Source of the DNA: Pseudolysobacter sp964466115
GTDB lineage: Bacteria; Pseudomonadota; Gammaproteobacteria; Xanthomonadales; Rhodanobacteraceae
Length of the DNA: 64,000 nt
Direction: 5' to 3'
NCBI GenBank assembly: GCA_964466115.1
Contig: CAYXMH010000006.1
Span: 57,939-121,938 of the forward strand
Of this stretch, positions 33,298 to 40,127 are shown piece by piece. The notes below the pieces were generated by a model, which was not told where the DNA came from, searched no databases, and worked only from the letters and a program-made list of their open reading frames with translations. Each line of letters begins with the position of its first letter. The stretch's first letter is position 1. A program made the position numbers and the translations under genes.

Positions 33298-34029
33298 TTA
33301 TTTTTTGTCCACTTTACGATAATGCAGCACAATAAAAAGGATTAACGAGGTGGCGGCCAAGGCGAACCATTGCACGGCATAAGCGCGATGGCGTTCCGGT
33401 GGCATTACATTCGGGACCCAATCGCGTACCAAGCCGGAGTTTGGCTCCGCATCCAACAGCCATTGCCGGGGATACAGATCACGACCAATGTCCGCTTTCA
33501 GCTCGTCAGAATCAAGATAGGTCGTCAATTTTGGCCATTGCGCTTGGCTCGGCAACGCATTTGCGCCCAACCGGATGCCCGTGCCAGGGAATGGTACATA
33601 TAAACCATGCAATTCGACCTCGCCCAATGGCAATGGGGGGAGCGATGGTAATGCGCGCGTCGTGCCGATGCGACTTTGCCAGCCCCGGTTCACCAGTAAT
33701 GCGCGCTCATCGCCGTCAATTAAAAAAACTGCGAACACTTGAACGCCGGAAAGCCCGTGGTGCATCTGGTTGTCGAGCAAATAGCCATGATGCTCATCAA
33801 AATGACCGTGCACCAGGGCATGCGGGTAATGGTCAGCGGCGGCGCTGTCTCTTATCGCCTTAAATTCCTGCAGCGGTGCCGACACGGCGCCTTCGAATGC
33901 TGCAAGCATTTGCGTTTTTTCCTGGGCGCGATCCAATTGCCAAAATCCCAGACGCGCAAACAATGCGAGCCCCGTCACCACTAAAATCCAGGCCAGGTTG
34001 GAAGCCGGCTGCCAGCGGCGTAAACTCAT
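33298..34029 (-). CDS. SURF1 family cytochrome oxidase biogenesis protein
   Basis: The 243-residue protein is SURF1/Shy1-like and assists insertion of heme A into oxidase subunit I. It has the family layout of two membrane spans, near residues 13-29 (NLAWILVVTGLALFARLGFWQLDRA) and 218-236, around a periplasmic domain. That domain contains VHGHFDEHHGYLLDNQ, VQVFAVFLI and LLVNRGWQSR. All of these are strong SURF1 marks. It sits between coxC and ctaA as in many gammaproteobacterial oxidase clusters. Confidence 0.93.
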   Translation of the reverse strand: MSLRRWQPASNLAWILVVTGLALFARLGFWQLDRAQEKTQMLAAFEGAVSAPLQEFKAIRDSAAADHYPHALVHGHFDEHHGYLLDNQMHHGLSGVQVFAVFLIDGDERALLVNRGWQSRIGTTRALPSLPPLPLGEVELHGLYVPFPGTGIRLGANALPSQAQWPKLTTYLDSDELKADIGRDLYPRQWLLDAEPNSGLVRDWVPNVMPPERHRAYAVQWFALAATSLILFIVLHYRKVDKK

Positions 34030-34076
34030 CGCGATATAATCACGAGAGCACAGCGCTTTGCTGTTGGGGACTAGCT

Positions 34077-34283
34077 ATGACCAAACTTGCCATTGTCGCG
34101 GTTCTATTGGTGATCATCTACAACCTTGGCGCCGGTTTGTATTTCATGATGACCGACAAGGGCAAAACCGACCGCACCGTTAAGGCGTTGACCTGGCGCA
34201 TTGGTTTGTCGGTGATGTTGATCCTATTGGTGATCGTTGGCATCTATGCCGGACTAATCAAACCGCACGACATTGGAAAGTAG
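34077..34283 (+). CDS. DUF2909 twin-transmembrane protein
   Basis: The 68-residue protein has two hydrophobic segments (LAIVAVLLVIIYNLGAGLYFMM and IGLSVMLILLVIVGIYAGLI) with a short charged loop. This is the DUF2909 pattern, commonly found within aa3 oxidase clusters. Its role is not established; an assembly function is assumed from context. It reads opposite to its neighbours, between SURF1 and coxC. GGGGA lies 8 bases before the ATG. Its TAG is the first three bases of a palindromic repeat. Confidence 0.85.
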   Translation: MTKLAIVAVLLVIIYNLGAGLYFMMTDKGKTDRTVKALTWRIGLSVMLILLVIVGIYAGLIKPHDIGK

Positions 34284-34343
34284 GGTGGGCCTTGGCCCAC
34301 CGGTTTATCGCCGGAGACTTCGGTGAGCCAAGGCCCACCCTAC
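34280..34343. repeat. dispersed palindromic repeat, copy 1 (GTAGGGTGGGCC type)
   Basis: The 64-base element begins GTAGGGTGGGCCTTGGCCCA and ends with the inverse (TGAGCCAAGGCCCACCCTAC). Each arm carries its own small palindrome (GGGCCTTGGCCC), and a short hairpin lies between them. It fills the gap between the convergent DUF2909 and coxC genes and provides the TAG stop of both. A second copy lies at 62777-62839. Confidence 0.85.
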
Positions 34344-35209
34344 AAAACGTAGACGAACAGGAACAAGCCAAGCCAAACCACGTCGACGAAATGCCAATAC
34401 CAGGCCACCGCCTCAAACCCAAAATGCTGGTCTTTGCTGAAATGCCCGCGGGCGCAGCGCAGCCAGATAATGGTGAGCATGATTGCACCCAAGGTCACGT
34501 GCATACCGTGAAAGCCGGTCAACATGAAAAACGTCGAGCCGTACACGCCGCTACCTAAGGTCATATTCAACTCGGTGTAGGCTTCGATGTATTCGTGCGC
34601 TTGAAACCACAAAAACGTCGCGCCGAGCAGGACCGTGGCTGCTAGCCAAATCAACAGTTGCTTGCGATTGCCGGCACGCAAGGCATGGTGCGCAATCGTG
34701 ATCGTGACACCCGAAGTCAGCAGAATGAGTGTATTTAACAGCGGCACACCCCAGGCCGGAATGGTGCGGAAGGCACCGCCGATTGCGGCCGGGCCGTTGG
34801 TCGGCCACGCTGGCGTATAGCCACTCCACAGGTAATAGTTGGTCAGCGCGCCATCGCCTTCACCGCCAAGCCACGGCACCGACATCGCGCGGGCATAAAA
34901 TAACGCGCCAAAAAACGCAGCGAAAAACATCACTTCGGAGAAGATGAACCACATCATGCCCATGCGGAACGAGGTATCAACCTGCGTGTTATAAGCGCCG
35001 CGGATCGATTCGCCGATGACGGTGCGAAACCAGCCGAACATCATCGCCAACAAACACGCGATACCAAAAGCGGCCAGCGGCTTACCGAGCGCTTGGCTAT
35101 CGTTCATCCAGTTGGCGAAACCAATGACGGTAGAGAAAAGACCAATCGAGCCCAAAATCGGCCACTTGCTGCCATGCGGGACGTAATAAGCACCTTGCGC
35201 CTGAGACAT
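34340..35209 (-). CDS. ctaE: cytochrome c oxidase subunit III
   Basis: Subunit III stabilises the aa3 oxidase and proton uptake. The 289-residue membrane protein has seven hydrophobic segments and the signatures YYVPHGSKWPILGS, FSEVMFFAAFFGALFYAR, WFQAHEYIEAY and GFHGMHVTLGAIML. The final FVYVL at the C-terminus is also typical. Its TAG stop is encoded inside the palindromic repeat at 34280-34343. It follows ctaG on the same strand. Confidence 0.96.
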   Translation of the reverse strand: MSQAQGAYYVPHGSKWPILGSIGLFSTVIGFANWMNDSQALGKPLAAFGIACLLAMMFGWFRTVIGESIRGAYNTQVDTSFRMGMMWFIFSEVMFFAAFFGALFYARAMSVPWLGGEGDGALTNYYLWSGYTPAWPTNGPAAIGGAFRTIPAWGVPLLNTLILLTSGVTITIAHHALRAGNRKQLLIWLAATVLLGATFLWFQAHEYIEAYTELNMTLGSGVYGSTFFMLTGFHGMHVTLGAIMLTIIWLRCARGHFSKDQHFGFEAVAWYWHFVDVVWLGLFLFVYVL

Positions 35210-35240
35210 AATTAAAATTCCAAACGGTTAAATAATTCTA

Positions 35241-35831
35241 TCAGGATGCCGGGGTTGCCGCTGCAACTTGCCGCGCCACGCGTTGAGTGGCCAGTTCGTT
35301 ATTGTAAAACGTGTAGGACAACGTTAGCGCCTGAATCTCTTGCGGCAACTTCGGGTCGACGATAAAACGCACCGGCATGCGCCGCGATTCGCCGGCATTC
35401 AACAATTGTTCGGTGAAGCAAAAGCATTCGGTTTTATTGAAATACAGCGATGCGATGTTCGGGGCAATGCTTGGCACTGCGTTACCGACAATGGCGCTGG
35501 TGGCGCGATTGGTTGCATCAAACCATACCTCGGTCAATTTGCCGGGATGCACTTGTATGCTTCCAACTTCCGGTTGGAAGTCCCACGTAAGCGCACTGTT
35601 CACGTTCGAGATGAATTGAACCGTGACCAGGCGCGTATCGTCTTCTTTAAACGCCGCCACTTTGCCTTGATTCGCCGCATTCGGGTCGAGCTTAATGCCG
35701 AATACATGCACGCAGGCAATGCGGTAGATGGGAACCAGGGCGAATCCGAATAAAAATGCGCAGCCGCAGACGAGTGCCGCGAGCTTTAACACGCGCCGGT
35801 TTCGCTTTCCGTTGGCATCCGGAGTATGCAT
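35241..35831 (-). CDS. ctaG: cytochrome c oxidase assembly protein CtaG (Cox11)
   Basis: CtaG/Cox11 delivers copper to the CuB site of subunit I. The 196-residue protein has one N-terminal span (LAALVCGCAFLFGFALVPIYRIAC) and a periplasmic beta-domain with the copper motif CFCF in YFNKTECFCFTEQLL and the following RMPVRFIVDP. These are diagnostic for Cox11. Its ATG overlaps the TAA of the upstream 43-residue gene (TAATG). Confidence 0.95.
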   Translation of the reverse strand: MHTPDANGKRNRRVLKLAALVCGCAFLFGFALVPIYRIACVHVFGIKLDPNAANQGKVAAFKEDDTRLVTVQFISNVNSALTWDFQPEVGSIQVHPGKLTEVWFDATNRATSAIVGNAVPSIAPNIASLYFNKTECFCFTEQLLNAGESRRMPVRFIVDPKLPQEIQALTLSYTFYNNELATQRVARQVAAATPAS

Positions 35832-35962
35832 TACCGCGAAGCCCCGACACTCCAGAAAAACAACAACAACACCGCTGCAATCACCGTTACCAAGACGATT
35901 ACCGTGTGGCGCACGGATGCGCGCTGCTTATTCGATTCCGGATTGGCGAGCTGTGGCTTCAT
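35831..35962 (-). CDS. cytochrome oxidase small assembly protein, 43 residues
   Basis: This very short protein has a polar N-terminal half and one membrane span (VIVLVTVIAAVLLLFFWSVGA). Short single-span proteins of this kind lie between coxA and ctaG in many beta- and gammaproteobacteria and are named oxidase small assembly proteins. Both ends are coupled by TAATG: its ATG overlaps the coxA stop, and its stop overlaps the ctaG start. That coupling is the strongest evidence that it is translated. Confidence 0.8.
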   Translation of the reverse strand: MKPQLANPESNKQRASVRHTVIVLVTVIAAVLLLFFWSVGASR

Positions 35963-37590
35963 TAGTGCGTGATATCGCCATGAGCCAGCATGTTGTTTGT
36001 GACGATTGGGGGAATGGTAAAGGTATGGTGCGGCGCCGGTGACGGCACGGTCCATTCCAACCCGTGGGCTCCTTCCCACACTTGGGCCGTGGCGGGAGCG
36101 CCGCCGCGTACCGATTTAATCACCACGTAGACGAAGAACAACTGCGCCAGGCCAAAGGCGAAACCGCCGACCGAAGAAATCATATTGAAATCGGCAAACG
36201 CAACGTTGTAGTCGGGAATGCGTCGCGGCATTCCGGCTAAGCCTAGGAAATGCTGCGGGAAGAACAGCACGTTGACGGAAATCGTCGACCACCAGAAATG
36301 GATTTTGCCTAAGGTTTCGTCGTACATGAATCCGGTCCATTTCGGCAGCCAATAGTAAGCCCCGCCCATGATCGCGAAAATCGCCCCGGTGACCAGCACG
36401 TAATGGAAATGTGCGACGACGAAATAGGTATCCTGGTATTGGAAATCGGCTGGCACAATCGCCAGCATCAAGCCCGAGAATCCGCCGATGGTGAACAAAA
36501 TAACAAAGCCGATCGCGAACAACATTGGGGTTTCAAAGCTCATCGAGCCTTTCCACATGGTGCTCACCCAATTGAACACCTTCACACCGGTGGGCACGGC
36601 GATCAGCATCGTTGAGTACATGAAGAACAGCTCGCCACCGAGCGGCATGCCGACGGTGAACATGTGGTGTCCCCAGACGATAAAGGACAAAAACGCGATC
36701 GAGGCCGTGGCATAAACCATCGCTTGATAACCGAACAACGGCTTGCGTGCGAAGGTGGGGATGATCTCCGAGACAATGCCGAACGCCGGCAAAATCATGA
36801 TGTACACCTCAGGGTGCCCGAAGAACCAGAAGATGTGCTGAAACATCACCGGATCGCCGCCACCGGCCGCATTGAAGAAACTGGTGCCGAAGTATTTATC
36901 GGTCAGCAGCATCGTGACCGATCCGGCCAACACCGGCATTACCGCAATCAGCAAAAACGCGGTAATCAGCCAGGTCCAAACGAACAACGGCATTTTCAAA
37001 AGATCCACACCCGGCGCGCGCAGATTTAAGATCGTGGCGATGATGTTGATCGCGCCCATGATCGAGGAGATACCCATCAAATGCACGGCAAAGATCAAAA
37101 ACGCGACGCTGTTGCCGCCCTGAATGGCCAGTGGTGGATACATGGTCCAACCGCCAGCCGGTGCACCGCCTGGCATAAACAGCGTGCTTAGCAACAACGT
37201 GAAAGCGAACGGGAGAATCCAGAACGACCAGTTGTTCATGCGCGGCAGCGCCATATCCGGCGCGCCGATCATCAGCGGGATCATCCAATTGGCCAAACCG
37301 ACGAAAGCCGGCATCACCGCGCCGAAAATCATCACCAACGCATGCAGCGTTGTCATTTCGTTGAAGAAATACGGCTGCACCAGTTGCAAACCCGGCTGGA
37401 ACAGCTCGGCGCGAATCACCATCGCGAACGAGCCGCCGATGATGAACATCGTCAGCGAGAAAATCAGATACAGCGTTCCGATGTCCTTATGGTTGGTGGT
37501 GAACAACCAACGATTGAGAAAACCGTGCGGCTTATGATCGTGATGATCTCCGCTATCGTGGGAATCGTGATGAGCGACCTCGGTGGCCAT
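35962..37590 (-). CDS. ctaD: cytochrome c oxidase subunit I (aa3 type)
   Basis: Subunit I holds heme a and the heme a3-CuB centre that reduces oxygen. The 542-residue protein shows WLFTTNHKDIGTLY, the WFFGHPEVYI loop with a CuB His and the cross-linked Tyr, HHMFTVG, and FVVAHFHYVL with haem ligands. Twelve spans are apparent. A His/Asp-rich N-terminus (HHDSHDSGDHHDH) precedes the first span. AGAGG lies 8 bases before the ATG at 37590; frames further upstream lack the family N-terminus. Confidence 0.97.
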   Translation of the reverse strand: MATEVAHHDSHDSGDHHDHKPHGFLNRWLFTTNHKDIGTLYLIFSLTMFIIGGSFAMVIRAELFQPGLQLVQPYFFNEMTTLHALVMIFGAVMPAFVGLANWMIPLMIGAPDMALPRMNNWSFWILPFAFTLLLSTLFMPGGAPAGGWTMYPPLAIQGGNSVAFLIFAVHLMGISSIMGAINIIATILNLRAPGVDLLKMPLFVWTWLITAFLLIAVMPVLAGSVTMLLTDKYFGTSFFNAAGGGDPVMFQHIFWFFGHPEVYIMILPAFGIVSEIIPTFARKPLFGYQAMVYATASIAFLSFIVWGHHMFTVGMPLGGELFFMYSTMLIAVPTGVKVFNWVSTMWKGSMSFETPMLFAIGFVILFTIGGFSGLMLAIVPADFQYQDTYFVVAHFHYVLVTGAIFAIMGGAYYWLPKWTGFMYDETLGKIHFWWSTISVNVLFFPQHFLGLAGMPRRIPDYNVAFADFNMISSVGGFAFGLAQLFFVYVVIKSVRGGAPATAQVWEGAHGLEWTVPSPAPHHTFTIPPIVTNNMLAHGDITH

Positions 37591-37622
37591 GACCTTAACC
37601 TCTGCGCAAATACAAGAATGAA

Positions 37623-38537
37623 TTAGCCTTGCGCCGGGGCGGGCGCGGGCGGGGGAGTGGGTGGTGTTGTTAAAGGTGTCGCGGCGGGCGCGGGTTGTGT
37701 CGCTGCCTGTTGCGCGGCCAACCATTGTTCGAATTCAATTTTCGGCACCGCTTTCACCACGATCGGCATAAAGCCGTGATCCTGACCGCACAGCTCCGCG
37801 CATTGGCCGCGGTACACGCCGGGATCGTGAATCTTGGTCCAGGCGTCGTTGATGATTCCGGGAATTCCATCCACTTTCCAGCCAAGATCAGGCACCCACC
37901 AAGAATGGATCACATCGTCGCCGGTGACTACGAAGCGAATTTTGGTATCGATAGGCACTACCAATGGCTTGTCCACATTAAGCAAATAGGTGTTTTCATC
38001 GCCGGCTTTGACATCCATCGGATTCAAACCCGATTTCAACTGCCGGGTTTTGTCGCTGTCGGCATCAAGCTTGGAGAGAAAATGCACGCCAGGGTTCTTG
38101 CCCGCGTAATCGATGTAATCGTAACGCCACTTCCATTGGTAACCGGTGATTTTAATGGTCATGTCCGATTTATTGGTATCGGCGAGATTAATCAACACAT
38201 TGCTGGCCGGCGCCGCCATGCCGATGAGGATCAACACCGGCAATACCGTCCATACGATTTCGGCCTTGGTGTTGTGGCTCCAATTGGCTGGAACCGCGCC
38301 TTTGGATTTGCGGTCGCGGACCATGGCGATGATCATCGCACTAAAGACGATTACCGCAATGACGCAGCAAATCAGAAATACCATCATGTGCATTTCATAC
38401 ACTTGGCGCGAGGTTTCCGTCACGCCCGGGGTCATATTGAGTTGCCAGCGCTGCGGATTGGCCAATGCCATGCCACTCACCGCCATCATAGCGGCCGTCA
38501 AGCCCGGCTTAACTCGCGAAAGTCCTGTTGATTTCAT
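37623..38537 (-). CDS. ctaC: cytochrome c oxidase subunit II
   Basis: Subunit II accepts electrons from cytochrome c at its binuclear CuA site. The 304-residue protein has a signal peptide, two membrane spans (MVFLICCVIAVIVFSAMII and VWTVLPVLILIGMAA), YQWKWRYDY, and the CuA ligands in HSWWVPDLG and CAELCGQDHGFM. The tail is rich in Pro, Ala and Thr and looks disordered. The ATG at 38537 has AAGGTG upstream. It is the first gene of the oxidase cluster; the gap to coxA is 32 bases. There is no C-terminal cytochrome c domain. Confidence 0.96.
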   Translation of the reverse strand: MKSTGLSRVKPGLTAAMMAVSGMALANPQRWQLNMTPGVTETSRQVYEMHMMVFLICCVIAVIVFSAMIIAMVRDRKSKGAVPANWSHNTKAEIVWTVLPVLILIGMAAPASNVLINLADTNKSDMTIKITGYQWKWRYDYIDYAGKNPGVHFLSKLDADSDKTRQLKSGLNPMDVKAGDENTYLLNVDKPLVVPIDTKIRFVVTGDDVIHSWWVPDLGWKVDGIPGIINDAWTKIHDPGVYRGQCAELCGQDHGFMPIVVKAVPKIEFEQWLAAQQAATQPAPAATPLTTPPTPPPAPAPAQG

Positions 38538-38854
38538 TACTATCACCTTAAAGCATGAATGCGGTATCAGTGCGCCGGTTGATCAGGCGCCGTTGAAAGC
38601 GGGTTTACCAAATCCAATGACTGCCGCGCCAATCTCGATATATAAGCCGCTGCAAGGCAAAATCAGCGTTCGGCGCCATCGGCTGCCGCTCAATCGGGAT
38701 GTCGCGGGTGCATAAAACCTGCAGATGATAGTGAGTCCGACCATAAGGGGCAAGGACTCGCGGCGGGCGCAAGCGCCTTTGCGAGGGCTGTGCAGGCCGC
38801 GTGGCTTTGGTTATGGTGTTGCGGGCTGATCAAAACAACGGTACGAAAGGCTTT
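38538..38854. other. 317-base divergent intergenic region before the oxidase cluster
   Basis: This gap holds the promoter of the minus-strand coxB operon and that of two plus-strand small membrane genes. A TATATA stretch near 38638-38643 could serve the minus strand, but I could not pair it with a convincing -35 box. No gene or repeat is seen. Confidence 0.4.
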
Positions 38855-39052
38855 ATGCGAAAAAAATGGATGATTGTTTGCACGGCGGCGCTACTGCTGC
38901 TGGACATGGTTTACCTAATCTATGGTTCTTTGGAGATGTTCCCGACGCAGGAATCGCAAGAAAAGCTTCGCGTGAGCGCCGGGTTAATTGCGCTGGTGCT
39001 GATCCTTGTTATGGGGCTATTCGGGTACGCTGCAACAAAATGCAAAACTTAG
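38855..39052 (+). CDS. small two-span membrane protein
   Basis: The 65-residue product has a basic N-terminus and two hydrophobic segments (WMIVCTAALLLLDMVYLIYG and LIALVLILVMGLFGYAA) with a polar loop. GAAAGG lies 5 bases before the ATG. Its end overlaps the next gene by 13 bases in another frame, so the two are probably translated together. I do not recognise the family. A role near the oxidase is possible only from position. Confidence 0.6.
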   Translation: MRKKWMIVCTAALLLLDMVYLIYGSLEMFPTQESQEKLRVSAGLIALVLILVMGLFGYAATKCKT

Positions 39053-39273
39053 GTAAATTCTTAATCGTAAGCGGTTTTCTCGTTACCATTGTTTCTCAAC
39101 TGGTGGGGGCGTTTCTTAGCTTCAGGTTGAGTGTCATTAAAGGGGTTTTGTCAATTTTTATACCGGGCTATTTGTTGCTGGCAATGCACCGCTCAGGGCA
39201 TTATCGCAGCATTGTCGGGGCCTGGTGTTTTGGTGTTGTGGCGGCGATCATCGGCGTCATCCTTCTATCGTAG
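39040..39273 (+). CDS. small hydrophobic membrane protein
   Basis: The 77-residue protein consists of two or three membrane segments (FLIVSGFLVTIVSQLVGAFL, GVLSIFIPGYLLLAMH, IVGAWCFGVVAAIIGVILL). It overlaps the preceding small membrane gene by 13 bases. The sequence is plausible as an integral membrane protein, but I do not recognise it. Nothing shows what it does. Confidence 0.6.
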   Translation: MQNLGKFLIVSGFLVTIVSQLVGAFLSFRLSVIKGVLSIFIPGYLLLAMHRSGHYRSIVGAWCFGVVAAIIGVILLS

Positions 39274-39351
39274 CGGTTACTCGTTTTGTCCCTGATTCAT
39301 TTTTAAGTTGAAGAAGGCGCGCGCGTTCCCCTCTTAATTACTTGAGCTTAT

Positions 39352-39864
39352 ATGACTCCTGATGAGGTGTTGGGCTTTATCGATAGGCATGGGGTGGTGT
39401 TGGCTTCCGCAAAAGGCCCGGTTCCGCGAGTAATCGACGCGATCGCCAAAGAAACCGTAAAAGGCAATTGGTGGGCGCATCCCAAAGGCAGGCAAATCTT
39501 TGCAGCCCTTAAGGTTGTAAACGAGTCCGAAACTATCCTTGTCTGTCGCCTTATCAATGGCAAGGTCACCTTCGTGCACCGCCGTCTTTGGCCGGCTTTG
39601 GTGCGCGTCGCAAGTCGATTCCCGCCGGATCGAATTGCCAGAGTGCGTGAAGTGCACACGGCTTCCGGGCATCACATCAACCGGGAAACCGCGTTTCCGA
39701 AATGGGTTCCGGCACAAGTGAAAAAACTTGCTAAAGCCATGAGTGAAGAAGCCGCTTTTGCTGCACTGGGTCCGGTAGCAATGGTCGATACTGCGAAACG
39801 TACTCGTAAACCCCGCACGCAACCGCCCTCAAGAGCAAAACCTTGCTCGGGCGCTGACCCTTAA
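39352..39864 (+). CDS. hypothetical soluble protein, 170 residues
   Basis: The product is soluble with no signal peptide. It has a compact, conserved-looking core: GNWWAHPKGRQIFAAL, ETILVCRLINGKVTFVHRRL and WPALVRVASRFPPD. A basic helical C-terminal part and a low-complexity tail rich in Pro, Lys and Arg follow. The Trp, His and Arg content of the core hints at a ligand- or nucleic-acid-binding pocket, but I recognise no family. It stands alone between the small membrane pair and putA. No strong ribosome site precedes the ATG. Confidence 0.68.
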   Translation: MTPDEVLGFIDRHGVVLASAKGPVPRVIDAIAKETVKGNWWAHPKGRQIFAALKVVNESETILVCRLINGKVTFVHRRLWPALVRVASRFPPDRIARVREVHTASGHHINRETAFPKWVPAQVKKLAKAMSEEAAFAALGPVAMVDTAKRTRKPRTQPPSRAKPCSGADP

Positions 39865-40127
39865 GGGGATATTCAAAGCTACCGAGCAGGACAAAAATGG
39901 ACGGCCCGGGTAGAGGTGGATGCTGGATTGCTGGCTTGGTTTAGCGTGGCATAGGCACTTCTTTTTGCGGGGCGCAGTGGTTTTTTTAGTGTTAATTGCA
40001 TGCGGCCCACCGATGAAAAATAAGGCGCGGTGGAGCCTTTGTGTAAGGCCGAGTCAGTCACTTGCGCTTGGCCTGCCGCCACCCACTGATTACACTAGGC
40101 AGTTCCGCGCAACCCTTGAGCGTTTCC

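Noticed and set aside
37695..38531. A 278-residue frame antisense to coxB
   Set aside because: It mirrors the conserved coxB frame, is His/Ile-rich without domain pattern, and has no ribosome site.
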